Origin: Siphonodentalium dalli
Taxonomy: Eukaryota; Mollusca; Scaphopoda; Gadilida; Siphonodentaliidae
Reading direction: 5' to 3'
NCBI GenBank assembly: GCA_032622095.1
Contig: CP136061.1
Coordinates: 254,709,582-254,773,581, forward strand
Length of the DNA: 64,000 nucleotides
Shown: piece after piece, positions 35,018 through 46,857 of the stretch
Position numbering within the stretch: position 1 is the first letter of the stretch
Layout: each line of letters starts with the position of its first letter
Notes under the pieces: model-generated
The model's database searches: none
What the model saw: the letters and a program-made list of their open reading frames with translations, nothing else
Told to the model about the DNA's origin: nothing
Program-made: the position numbers and the translations under genes

Positions 35018-35137
35018 GGGCTGTGAGAGATCTGATATTTCTAAACATATGCTTATTCACCAAGAACCAAAGCATTCGTGTGAAATATGTGGTAAAGCAT
35101 TCCGTCATATAAAAAATAAAGAGCTTCACATCAAACG
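35018..35137 (+). CDS. Zinc-finger gene exon D: end of finger 6 and most of finger 7
   Basis: The acceptor TTTTGTTTTGTAG ends at 35017, and the donor is GTGAGT at 35138. One base completes the lysine codon opened in exon C; 39 codons and 2 nt follow. Finger 6 closes with H169-MLI-H173. Finger 7 (from C180) reads C-EI-C-GKAFRHIKNKEL-H-IKR, with its last histidine in exon E. A mutated copy of the last ~38 nt of this exon is repeated in the downstream intron at 35181-35218. Confidence 0.9.
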
Positions 35138-35180
35138 GTGAGTGACATGTTTACAATCAGGGGTTAAGCTGGGTATCTTA

Positions 35181-35218
35181 AGCATTTCGTCATATAAAAA
35201 ATAAAGAGCTTCACATAG
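35181..35218 (+). pseudogene. Partial echo of exon D in the following intron
   Basis: About 38 nt match the end of exon D (the stretch encoding KAFRHIKNKELHI) with a C-to-T change and loss of the donor: the exon continues into ...AAACGGTGAGT, whereas the echo runs into AGGAAACATC. It lies about 45 bp downstream of the real donor and is best explained as a local duplication. Confidence 0.75.
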
Positions 35219-35294
35219 GAAACATCTCGCGGTGAAAGTTTGAATTGGGCATTTTAGGCCATCTGCTCATTCATAATTATCTTATACTCCTATT

Positions 35295-35391
35295 AGATCA
35301 TGCCATGAATCTCTACTCTGGCTAATAACACCCATAGAGATCATATTCCACCTGTACAAAACCTTGGGACTTTTTGTTGTTCTGAGAGTGA
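35295..35391. repeat. DR-B dispersed repeat, end fragment
   Basis: ATCATGCCATGAATCTCTAC through CTGTACAAAACCTTGGGAC. It ends just upstream of the hAT remnant. Confidence 0.65.
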
Positions 35392-35401
35392 ACCTTAAAA
35401 A

Positions 35402-36459
35402 TAGAGATGGGCGGTTAACCGTGGAATCAGTTCGGTTTCGGTTGTCGGGAAAAACCGGAAATGACAACCGTGGTAAGTTGGGAAAACCCGTTGTTTCGGT
35501 TGTCACAACTTCCTGTAATCATGGCAGAACACGACGAACAAACGAGTCCTGTGTGGAAATATTTTTCAAAGAAAGATAAGAAATCTAAGTGTGCCGCCTG
35601 TAATATATGCAGAAAGGAGTTCGCATGGTGAAATCGCGCGACGAATTAATTACGTTGCTTCCGTGTACACCTATTTTCGCCGTAGTATTTACTAGTAAAC
35701 ACAACACATTTCAGTTTATTTCTCATGTTATTTTAATCATTAAGGCCGTACAAATACTCTGAAAGGTGAATTTGATAACGAGGATACGATATCAAAAGGT
35801 ATCAATGATTGTTACCCGCATTCCCTATTAGTTTTTATCACTGTTTGGATGTTAAATCGTCAAATATATTTGTGCGCCGTTGATTAAAAATGTTATGCTG
35901 GAATGAATTATACCGTTTGTCGGTAAACTGTTGAGAAATAGCACTCATTCAGGTGACTTGTATTGGATGCATGTATACTGTATAGTGTGTACAATATTAT
36001 GTTCCCTAAATATGGTAATAGGCATATAGCCAGATAATGTGATTGAGATATTCTAGTCATGTTTTATTTTCATTTTGTTGTTTATTTCCAATTTTATTTT
36101 TCAAATCATAACTATACACATATATCTAGTCACACACATTAGTTTTATGCCAATATAAATGATCATTATATTATTTCACACTTATGATCATATGATGCTG
36201 AATTGCAGTCATACACAATACACAGACTCACTTGCATTCTAGCACTGCCACTCGACATGGACATTAACAATATACATGTAATAGTAACAATATGATACAT
36301 AATTTAATATTATAAAAGGACATGTACCTCACAAGTTATGGTGATACAATTGGTGTGTTTTCTTTGTAATATGATGAAGCATAATTAGATTTTGTTCACA
36401 TTAGTAATTTTTATTAATAAAAACCGAAACCGAGACTCAACTCTTTTTCCACAACCGAA
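35402..36459 (+). mobile_element. hAT element 5' remnant
   Basis: Starts TAGAGATGGGCGGTTAACCG, a typical hAT terminus, followed by CGGTTTCGGTTG motifs. It carries the first codons of a BED-finger transposase. The right part (AAACCGAAACCGAGACTC near 36421) has the complementary CGGTTT motifs. The expected right terminus is not seen, probably because the foldback segment begins there. Confidence 0.65.
35521..35631 (+). pseudogene. Truncated BED-type zinc finger of a hAT transposase
   Basis: ATG at 35521 opens a 36-codon frame containing SPVWKYFSKKDKKSKCAACN and ICRKEFAW before TGA. The pattern W-x-Y-F plus C-x2-C fits the start of the BED domain found at the N-terminus of hAT transposases and ZBED proteins. 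The histidine half and the catalytic domain are absent, so it is a dead fragment. Confidence 0.7.
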
Positions 36460-39400
36460 ACGTGTGTCAACTCTGTACAAACATAATATATCTGCCAAAT
36501 ACTTCCAAGTTATATACTTTTGGAAATGGTAGGGTATTCCCTATATACAGATGTTCCTACTTACATTATATCTCTCCAAGTATTGACATAATAGACAAAA
36601 ACTTAACCCTCCCCCCAATTTCACAAATAACCACATAGATGCGTCCACGCAGTTTATGTCCACCAAATAAATTGACAATGCACAGTTTACCTTGTCATAT
36701 GGTGTAGAATCGTACAGGGACACTGATAATGTAAAACATCGTTCAAATCCTAGATTAGGAAGGTAATCAAATCCAAAATGGCGTCCAAGTTGGCCACCAA
36801 TTTTTATATTGACACTCTATACACCAGATGTATGCTAACCGGACTAGATCATCGCGAGTGCTTTATATAATATGGCATTTTCTTGGATGGAGTCTGTATC
36901 TTAATACATATAAGGCAACTGGCTACGTAAAACCGATGATGGTGACCAAAATGACCGCCAAAATAAACAGAACTGTTCCAATAAAACGACCAACTTCTGA
37001 GTTGCAAGAAAATCGCATGGTATGACTGTTGTAGCTTATTTGTTCGTACATATATGTCATTGTGGCCAACGTGATCCGTATCTGCAGATACTAGGGGTAG
37101 TAACTGTTCATTAATTTCTCGAAATAACGACATCATATAATGTCAAATTGCCTAAATAGGACCGAATTTCAACCTGACATCCAATCATTTGGTGGTATAT
37201 ATGTCAATGTTCTGCTACACGATGCTACAACTGCAAAGAACCACATTAGTATAGCAATAATGGAAGCCACAATGCCAAATAAAACATGCCTATGCACTAA
37301 TAGTTATATATTCAATTATCAATAGCTAAAGGAGTTGTTCCGTGCTAGGAGCACATTAGACCCGCAATCATAAACCGTTTTGGAGATAACGGACCTATCT
37401 CTATTCCCGATAATTGCGGATATGTTGTTTATTTGTAAAGCTTGGGCAAACTTTGTTCACATTACCCCGCTAATGTTGTCAATTGCTTACCATGGTAGTT
37501 GGTTTCTACGTTCAAAGAAGTGATGTTCCAATGTAATAACGGACAATAATCACCAGCAATTTAGACCGAACTAAAATTGTTTTCTCTACATTTCTCGCAC
37601 GGAAATGGGTGTTTGCATAAGCATTTCTATTTCGTATTTGTTTAGTACTTCTCAACTCTGAGGATTTAGATAACATTGAACGGTTACAGGTTCATTGCAA
37701 ATACTCATTTTATGAACTATTCGCAGTGGCAACCGATAGCGTAAATCAATTTCCCATCAACGTACTATATTCATGGGTGTCTCAGTAGTGGTTGTCAAGT
37801 TAATGTGGTTGATGAGTTAATTCACAGGTTTGTGCCCTCACTTCCATATTATTTTATTTCACACCGGCAGTTCAAGATTCACATCGCTGTCGCAATATAT
37901 TAATACATCTATTGAGCCTTTTGTTATGATGTTCAAGAGACGAAGAAATTATAAGTTTCTACCATATCTTATATTGGATAAAGCCTACCCATTCGTTGAC
38001 AATTTCGTTTGACATTTAACCACCGATAACATGATTTCACCATGCTAGTAATTATCAGCACTAAGTAACATACATATAGTGGATCTACACAGCCGGGTGA
38101 CACGATTAAGTTGATATACGGATGATATATGAACATAATTTAATCATTAGCTGTCAACTCGGGGAACACCGTAAAACAGTTGGTTGGCACATGTGCACGG
38201 GCATTCTGCCAATTACGATAAGCCGAGAAGTTGCGATTCGTGCGCGGGCTGCAATTGCACGCTTGTTAGTCCACTGGGGCAGTATTGTTGGATTCAATTG
38301 ACCTGACCAATCAAATGATGAAATCAAGTTACTCTTCAGCTGGATAGGTGATTGTTCCCAACACGTAATTGATTATCACAAGTAATTTATAAATGGCATG
38401 GGGATATATAATTGAAAACTGGACGAATTTTATTAATATTGGAACTAAATTAAAATTATAAGAAATAACTCTGTTTTCGATTTAATAAGGTGGTGAGTTA
38501 GAATCGACAATTTTGAAGACAAATTAACTTTAATTGCATAACCTTAGTCGAGACTAGATCGATTTATTAAATGTAACACTCAACTGGTTTTCAAAGGGAA
38601 AACACGTACCATATTTCAACTCATGAAGTATCTCGATCTAAATACCTACCAGGTGTACACATAAGAAAGTAGAGAGATTTGTAATTTAATATGCTTGATG
38701 CAAAGGGTGTTGCTACACAATAAATCCAACGACAATAACTTGACAAGGACGTGTGTCATTGTCGATTATAGGACCGTTGCCACATGCAACGGTGGAACCT
38801 GGTTTGATTGTATGGTGCTCACATGGTAAACTTAGTCAAATAATACCGACCAATTATGGCTTCAAATCCCCCAATATTAAGCTAAACATAAGGATTCAAA
38901 AGCAATTGTTTTCTGGGTCGTCTACTTAGATGAATGCACACAGTAACTACCACACCTACATGTATGTATATATCTGATATCTGTGATAATCGCATGCTTG
39001 CATATATGCTTTCGATCAGATACATATAAATGTTTCACGCATATCGTACAGTGTATCCTGGGGAGAATTAACAGAATTATGAATATTTGACATATGTCAG
39101 ATAAATAGGTTGTTCCATTGCAGAAAATTAGCGATCGTGCTAAGGAGCTGCTACTTATTGTTTGTGTTAAAAGTACTCAACGGCTAGTATATTTCTCGAG
39201 AATGTCTTACATACACATGTAGCGGATATACTCTATTTTGATCAGATAAGCTTTGTGTAGTCTGAGTGGTCCCTAGTGGGTAGTCGCTGTGTGGACCAAC
39301 TAATGCCGCGGCTATGGCTGGTAACATGTGACCAACGAGTTGTCATCCCGTTGATTGAAATGGATTAGCATCAGCGAAAGGGACAACTATAGTTTGACAA

Positions 39401-41228
39401 GCATCATTCTAATGCCTGAGCAACTGAGTATATGACATTTTGAGCACGTCTTCTAACTGTGTGGCTTTGTAATCCTTGTGCTTGAAATTTCATCTTTGGA
39501 TAATTGCCTACATTGCTCCATACTGATATATAAATTGGATGATATAGTTTTATCCTATTCGGGTACTGTACGTAATTCTCATAGTTGTGTACTTGTGTAC
39601 CATTATCATTCAAAGCATTAGCATTTACAAATAAGCATAAATCAACGTGTGATGGGACCCTAGCAGCTGCGAGAATATAATGACACAGATACTTATTATG
39701 TCAGGTTTGTTTGAGATTTGTTTCGGTTATTTCAATGGAACATCACTCCACTGAACGTGAAAACCAATGACCCCAGTACGCATTGACAACATTGGCGAGA
39801 TAATTAAATTAAGTTGTCCATCCTTTGCAACCCGCACTTATCAGGATTCTAAATTGGTTGTCATCGCTTGACGGTTTGTGTAAGCGGGTCTAATGAGCCA
39901 TGGGACACCTACATTGGTTATTGAGGATTGAATATGTATATTTAGTCGGCATTGTAGCTTCAATTCTTATTGTACTAATATAAAACTCAGCAGTTTCACC
40001 ATCAAGCAGAACATTGACATGTATACCACAAAATGGATGTCAGGTTGAAACACAGTCCCAATATGGCAATTTGGCATTGTATGTCGATTTTGAGAAAAAA
40101 AAATGAGTATTTACTTTCTCAATGCCAACAGTTTTATCGGATTAGGATCACATTATCCACAGACATATATGCACGAACGAATAAGCTACAAAACTCATAA
40201 CATGCAGATGCTATTGCAACTCAGAAGCCGGTAATTTTATCGGAACATTTTTTAGTTTTATGGCCGCCATTTTGGTCTCCATCATCGGTTTTACGTAACC
40301 GGTTGACTTATACATTTTATGATACAGCCTCTATGAAATAAAGATCAGTTACAATAAAGCACTTGCGATTTTCCATTCCGGTGTGCACACTCGTTGTGTA
40401 CAGAGTGCCAATATAAAACTTGGCTGCCATCTTGGACGCCATCTTGGATTTTATTACCTTCCTAATCCAGGATTTGAACGAAATCTTACATTCTCCGTGT
40501 CCCCTGAGGGTTCTACCCTGTATGTGTCGAGTCCAATATGACTTTTCACCACAACCTGGATGAGTACAAGAAAAACTCATACTGTACACAACATTGTATA
40601 ATGACATTTTATTATCCATCTGTATGTTTATCCAAATTTTGGAAATAAAACTTTTGTGGTTATTTTTGGTATTTGTCGGCACTTAATTCTCTATAAAAGC
40701 CTGTACCGTATATTGATCATCAGAAAGCATGATTTGGAAAAGTAAACACGGAAGTGAGAAAAAACTCAATGCGGAAGTGAAACGTCTGCTAAAATCCATC
40801 AATGTTGCACGCGCATCACAATTTCACCGATTCATTTCGCAATAGAGTTAATTCGTGACGTCACGGAGTCCAATATGAAAAGTCATATTGTACAGTCGGG
40901 AGTCCAATATGACTTTCGGGAGTCCAATATGACTTTCGGGAGTCCAATATGACTTTTTCCAGGACTATCACGTGGCGGCTTTTGCCCAATCGGAAATGGT
41001 GTTAGTTAAGGGATGGATAATAATATAAAATATGCATTGTCAATGTTTTATTGGAAACAACCTGCATGGATGCATTTTAGTGGATATTTGTGAAATTGGG
41101 GTGAGGGTTTATTATTTTGTCGATTAGTTTACCATTTGGAGATATATAATACAGATATGAACATCCAAAAATATATAATTTGGAAGAATTCGACAGATAT
41201 GCTATATTTGCACAGAGTTGACACACGA
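36460..41228. repeat. Decayed 4.8-kb foldback in the 13-kb intron
   Basis: The left arm from 36460 (CGTGTGTCAACTCTG) matches the reverse complement of the right end at 41228. Matching landmarks are CCCCAATTTCACAAATA (36614 with ~41090), TTCAAATCCTRGATTAGGAA (36743 with ~40475), ACGTAAAACCGATGATGG (36925 with ~40290), TTAGACCCGC (37358 with ~39890) and GTGATGTTCCA (37520 with ~39740). The right arm has an extra ~450 bp (40550-40990). The two halves look like head-to-head copies of one ~2-kb element of unknown type. The central ~1.5 kb is unmatched by eye, and no coding potential is recognised. Confidence 0.75.
40860..40960 (+). repeat. Short tandem repeat of GGGAGTCCAATATGACTTTC
   Basis: Three 20-bp units plus a flanking inverted AGTCATATTG motif, within the right arm of the foldback. 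Confidence 0.75.
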
Positions 41229-41599
41229 CACTTTGTCTGAATCGTCATGAATTTTTGATGTGCTACGCTACATATTTTACCATGACGTCACAAAATCAGA
41301 ACGAAAGCAAAAAACAATGTTGAATCTGATTAAGTGTGAACATTAGCCCCATAAATTGCAACTATGTATTCATTCTTTCCCATTTTGATGCCCGGTCAAC
41401 CGGTTGTCTATTGTCTGTCAAACAGCTGAAATGTGTCGGTTGGGTACCGTATGAAACAGCGAAAATGAATATTTTGTCACCTATTTCTTCTCGGCGCCCT
41501 CTGAATTCGAAAACTAGAGTAATTTTCCCATAAGAAAATGATGGTCTAATAAATTCCCCCGATGTGCGACGATCACCCCCCAGCACAGCCTAGACTATG

Positions 41600-41890
41600 C
41601 CTTTGTGAGCAATTTTGCTTTGCGTTGCTTTCAATTATGGATTTTTTTCAATGTTTATTGCGATATCAGCTCTAAAAAGTCACAGACAAACATGCAATCT
41701 CAACCTGGGACCACCCCTTTGTGTTAATTAGATTATTGAAGAACATGTATTAACAAAGAAATATATTCCCTGCCTTGTTTTTTCAATGTTTTCTGTCAGA
41801 ACATAAAAAAAATTCCCAGGCTTTGTACTGGTGGAATATGATCTCTATGCGTGTTAGCCAGAGTAGAGATTCATGGCATGATCTATAATG
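41600..41890. repeat. DR-B dispersed repeat, half
   Basis: GTGAGCAATTTTGCTTTGCG through AGCCAGAGTAGAGATTCATG. It supplies the uninterrupted site for the FB8 insertion at 20558. Confidence 0.7.
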
Positions 41891-42059
41891 CCTCAATGGT
41901 GAGATGAAGGATTTATAACTGCTATTTATTAAAAGTGTTCATTGCATGCAGCAGTTGAGAAATTCAATTGAGTATGTTCATACTGAGGGTACACCTTCTA
42001 TGACTTTCCTATCAGCAGGGTCCACGCTGCCACTTGCCAAATTTGCAATTGGCAAAAGA

Positions 42060-42395
42060 AAACTTATTTTCCCAATTTTACAAGAGCACAGTCACAAAAA
42101 ATAGGTACAAAGCACCATTATGCACCACATGCCTCACACACAATTGCATAAACTTACTCATATGCACTAAATGCATTAAACAATATACGGGAATGTCAAT
42201 GTGCAGCTTTCGGAACACATCGCCGATATCAAACACGACAGGGACAGACTTTCACTACATTTCTCTACAACCTACCCAGACACAGTATATCCGACCTTCG
42301 ATACCAAATTATCGATATACTACCTGGGGACACGGATAATGATGCTAAAACCAAAGTTCAAGAATAGGAAAACACACTTTCTTTTTTGAACTCAG
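42060..42395 (+). pseudogene. Decayed GIY-YIG-like fragment (Penelope-like element?)
   Basis: One frame reads NCINLLICTKCIKQYTGMS, fitting the VYLI-C--C---YVG start of GIY-YIG domains. After a frameshift, another frame from 42201 reads LSEHIADIKHDRDRLSLHF, then a tail around TKLSIYYLGTR. The order and spacing fit the GIY-YIG endonuclease region found at the C-terminus of Penelope-like retroelements. The frameshift and isolation mean it is a relic. Confidence 0.5.
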
Positions 42396-42784
42396 AATAC
42401 TAATTCCTTATGGCTTGAATAGGAAAGACCTTTAAGTGCCCTCTTCTCTCTCATCAGACCGAAACAGTCCGAACAATATGTACGTTGTGATGACAGATAG
42501 TTGTACTAAAGTTTTAGTCCTTTTGGAAGAAAAAAACAATTCATTTGGCAAAATTTCGGCAAGAGAAAATTTTAGTTCAGCGCCCACCCTGCCTCAGATA
42601 ACTTGTACACATGACCAGTCAAACTGATGAGAATTCCATGACACATTCACTTCTCATCCCAGTGCACAGCTATATTACACACTCTAGCAACATTACAGTA
42701 AATGTTCAGTCTCCCAAGAAAATTTGTGTTGCAACCTTTTGCGTTGACTTATTTTTTTTAATAGTGATGCAAGGAAGCCTTTCT

Positions 42785-43178
42785 AAATAACATGAAAGAT
42801 GCAAAATCTGATTAAGCGCCCCTCAATTACTATTTATTTGTATACTGGGGTAAAAAATATTTAATTCGAGTCGAGGAACCCACCTATCTATATTGTTTTT
42901 CACCATTGAGACTTATTAATGGCCCAGCAAAAAGCCAACGGTCTCGGACCAAATTGCGGATGAAGATGGATAACTCTAAAATCAAGAGGCTTTGAGTTGA
43001 TAATAAGGCCAAACTTCGTCGAACAACATGTTGATAAATATGTTATACTAAAGTTGACAGTAGTTAGGATTATTTTTGGGCAATTAATCGATTCTGATAA
43101 ATTTCTAAAAATGTTGTTGTTGTTGTTGTTGGAGTCTGATTATATGGGGACCATCGAATCGGATTGAGTACCTTTAAA
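42785..43178 (-). repeat. DR-A dispersed repeat copy 4 (reverse)
   Basis: Contains TTGCGGATGAAGATGGATAAC and ends ATCGGATTGAGTACCTTTAA. Confidence 0.75.
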
Positions 43179-43809
43179 CATAAACACTCAATTGCTTCTT
43201 CATAACAATATTTTGACCAATTGATTGTTACATTGTAGTTGACTTCCGTTCATTTGCCACCATGATTAATCATTTGCATGGATGGTACCGATTTAGTATG
43301 ACACTATTTTTGTGTGAAATATGATGTTTTGTATCGAATTCACAAAAACGACGATATCCATATTTACCTATTATAGTTGAATTCAGGATTGCCAGACCTG
43401 TATATATATGCTGAAACTCAATTAGTTTATGTTATTTTTTTGTGTTGCTGTTTTGCGTTCAAGTGATGTGAAACACTCCGGTAGGGTGATAAAATAGAAA
43501 TGGTAAAAAATCTTGCTCAAAGTAGTAAATTTTACAAATATTATATCCAAATTGACAACAAACACCGTCATTCTTATATATTAATTAAATACAGTGATTC
43601 TCGATGACGAAATCGTTAGTTTATTGCAGACAGTTGCATCCCAAATCAAGAAGTAAATATTTACAATTGCGTGTAGATCAGACGATGTTTTCTATGGAGT
43701 GATAAGGTCGATTTTTGTTTGAAATTTTTGGCGATGTTACCAGAATGCTATATTCTTCCAGTTGTCATGGCACCTGAATACTAACTTATTAGTTTCACAC
43801 ACCCGAATA

Positions 43810-44109
43810 GGGGGCCCCCGGTGGTCCAGTCGGTAGAGTGCCAGGTGAAATACGCCGTCACAGGCCGTTCAGCGCTGACGAAGCTGGTTCGAACCCCGTC
43901 ATAGGGAGGGTGACCGGAATCATGTATCTGGGCAAGTTTGTCAGTTGCTTTCCGGGGGTCGGTGGTTTCTACACGCAGTGGAAACAATTTCCCGGTGAAA
44001 TTAAGCCTCTGCGTGGTCTTTCCTCCACCCGTAAAATTGACAACGTCGTGTGTGGCCTAGCGGCTAGAACGACGATAAACCCTAATAAACAAACAAACAA
44101 ACACACACA
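43810..44109 (+). mobile_element. Complete tRNA-derived SINE with 14-bp target duplication
   Basis: The head carries a pol III A box TGGTCCAGTCG (43822-43832) and a B box GGTTCGAACCC (43886-43896). The body includes GGTCTTTCCTCCACC and GCTAGAACGACGATAAACCC, and the tail is an AAAC/AC microsatellite. A perfect 14-bp direct repeat CACACACCCGAATA flanks it (43796-43809 and 44110-44123). Similar SINEs with conserved central domains are common in molluscs; the exact family is not identified. Confidence 0.88.
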
Positions 44110-44193
44110 CACACACCCGAATAAGTACATAATATGTATTTACTCAGTGTTTTTTCACATTTGTAAGAACTTTTTTGGCATACATCCACCAAT

Positions 44194-44414
44194 TAACCCT
44201 TTCATAACGGGAGCTGTGCTGGTGCAGCATTAAAGATCATGTGCCAGTGCATTCTCTTATATATACGAGTCTCCCATAGGAAGCCTCTCATATATAAGAG
44301 AATGCACTGGCTTACAAGGTCAAAGTAATTATTGTTAAGCCAATGAATTCTCTTATATATGTGAGGCTCCCCATGAGAGACTTGCATATGTAAGAGAATA
44401 CATTGGAACAGGGT
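44194..44414. mobile_element. Diverged NestPal-type element
   Basis: Begins TTAACCCTTTCATAACGG and contains two decayed palindromes (about 44240-44311 and 44339-44406) whose centres read GAGTCTCCCATAGGAAGCCTC-like. This is an older or distinct subfamily of the same hairpin module. Confidence 0.7.
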
Positions 44415-44849
44415 TTTTTCCAACTTTCAGGAATCTCCAGGGAAGGGGTCAGTGATATCGAACATGAACAGGATTACTTTTTAAGCTTGTTTTCTTTTTT
44501 TCGGTAATTCACTTATAACATGCATCAAAAACTGTTTTCTTCAAATTCTCCCCCCCCCCCCTTGCCCATGGATGAATCTGGCATCCCTGTATTGAATTCA
44601 GAACAATAGTCAACTTTAAACATTAAACATCAAAGTAAAACCATTCTAGGCAATCAACAACACTCAGATTAAAGCCTGACACAATAAAGGAGGCTTGATG
44701 AGGATAATTACTATTACTTATCCCTTAGAAGTGTTCAGTGACCCGGTGCATGTGGACCATTAAGGCCAGGAAGTTAGTAAGATTATCCATCTATAAAAAA
44801 AACATTCACATACAGTAAAAGTAAATGTTTATGGTTGGTGAGAAGAGAA

Positions 44850-45450
44850 TTTGAATGAATTAGTGGCCTGGTGGGGAGGTGTATATAAACACATCAACAT
44901 ATGGTACACGAACATCTCAACGTAAAACAACAATAAAACATGTCAATAACATTGTAGTGCAGTGGGGGGGGGGGGGGGGGGGGGGGGGACTAGAACTAGA
45001 ATCTTAATGAAGTAATGGCCTGGTGTGGAGGTGTATATAAACACATCAACTTATGGTACATGGACATCTCAACATAAAACACAAATAAAACATGTCAATA
45101 ACATTGTAGTGCATACAGGGTGTGGGGAGGGGGGGGGGGGGGGTAAACTAGAATCTTAATGAAGTAATGGTCTGGTGGGGAGGTGTATATAAACACATCA
45201 ACATATGGTCCACGAACATCTCAACATAAAACATGTCAATAACATTGTAGTGCAGTGGGGGGGGGGGGGGGGGGGGTAAACTAGAATCTTAATGAACTAA
45301 TGGTCTGGTGTGGAGGTGTGTATATAAACACATCAACATATGGTACACGAACATCTCAACATAAAACACTAATAAAACATGTCAATAACATTGTAGTGCA
45401 GACAGGGTGTGTGGTGTGGGTAAGAGGGGGTGGGGGTATATAAACACATC
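44850..45450 (+). repeat. ~150-bp tandem array with long G tracts
   Basis: GGTGTATATAAACACATCAAC recurs at about 44877, 45030, 45182, 45316 and 45434. Each unit ends in a purine tract. Pure G runs are about 25 (44964-44988), 15 (45129-45143) and 20 (45257-45276) bases long. Confidence 0.9.
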
Positions 45451-45453
45451 AAC

Positions 45454-46290
45454 AAGATAAGATAACTTTATTGCAATAAACATCCAAGGGTGGACAGGTT
45501 GCAAAGAAATACATGTACATAATGCATTGACATATGAAATAAGAGAACACAAAAATACACATATATACAAGATAGATACAACAATATGTTACAATATGAC
45601 ACCCTTGGTAGCAGATCGAGTGCTGATTTCGCGGGTTTGAGGTGTTGTGTATTCATGGCTGATAACATTGATCTTTGTTTAAAACATAAGTTAATATTAC
45701 GGCATATTAACGAACAGACATTCGGGTCATTGTTACTCATAATAAATATAAATTTGTCAGTTTCTTTCCATTTTAAAAATCCCGGCTTATATAATTCTAG
45801 CTGTGAATAGAGATCATTTCTTATGGACTTATACGCGTTACATTTGGTGATAATGTGTATCTCATTTTCGATTGATTTTCCGTCCTTGCAATATAGGCTT
45901 TAACAGGATAGATGTGTCTTAGTTTTTCAATAGCAAGGTTTATGATTACTGATTCGCAGACGTGTAAACATGGTTCTTGCCTCATTGTCGTTTGTATATT
46001 TGAGATAGGGTTCTCTTTGATAAGTTTATTATCGGTGTACGCATCATTAAGTAATGTGTGCTGCTCATGCCGTTGTAATTTGACATTGAAAGTGGCATCT
46101 ACTGTAATAGGATATATGCCCATATCCGCCATCGCTGCATAATTTGACGCTTTGTTGCCTATTCCAAGAGCCATTTTACAATATTCAACATGCAGCTTAT
46201 CTCCATCTAAATCTTTTCTATTGAATATATGATGTTCATTTATCCATAGTTCCGAGCCATATAATAGAATAGGCTTAACATGTGGTACAG
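45454..46290 (-). mobile_element. LINE 3' end (CR1/L2/Jockey-type), truncated and broken
   Basis: On the minus strand, from 46290, the frame reads VKPILLYGSELWINEHHIFN, then KMALGIGNKASNYAA. This is the conserved post-fingers region of ORF2 reverse transcriptases (LLYGSE-W, then LG---ASN). The frame breaks near 45821 and resumes at 45740-45468. The 3' end is a TTATCTTATCTT tail (45454-45470), as expected of CR1/L2-like elements. It is 5'-truncated and cannot be active. Confidence 0.82.
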
Positions 46291-46857
46291 GAATATCTCA
46301 ACATAAAATAACAAACAAACAAACATGTAAATAACATTGTAGTGCAGACGGGGTGTGAGCGGTGGGGGAATGAATGGGTGAGGGATAAACCAGACATAGA
46401 CTGCCTCAGTATATCAACAGGGATGTAGCTAAATAGTCTTCATTAGATAGGGGTGGATCTGACATCATTTTTATTCATCCCCGATTTTCCAATGCCTATA
46501 ATTGGAAATTTATCTATGAATATCACAGCTACAAAATGTAGGTAGGAACAAGCATTGTCAATGTGAAAATTAGTTTATTCCTATTGTATCTGTATTCCTC
46601 ACAACATGAAGGGGATGTCCTATGTTACATGTATCTTCTGTTCACAAATGAATAAGATTGTGTGAAATGAAAATTTTATGGTGAGAAATTGGATAAAAGC
46701 CTGACAATTTCTCATTTCCTTTTTACCGCCAAACATTCCTCTGTGACCACATCAAAGTAACCAACACAGAGTTAATCATAAATATACATAAAAAGTCTAT
46801 ACTCTAAAGGTACCAATTTTGAAACAAATTAAAAGAACTGAAATATCAAACACATTG

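Noticed and set aside
40317-40682. 121-residue minus-strand frame with CTHPGCGEKSYW
   Set aside because: It lies in the right arm of the decayed foldback. The corresponding left arm does not keep the frame, and the Cys spacing does not fit a finger with paired histidines.
43822-43896. Functional tRNA gene
   Set aside because: A and B boxes are present, but the cloverleaf is not and the unit has a long body, simple-repeat tail and target duplication, so it is a SINE head.
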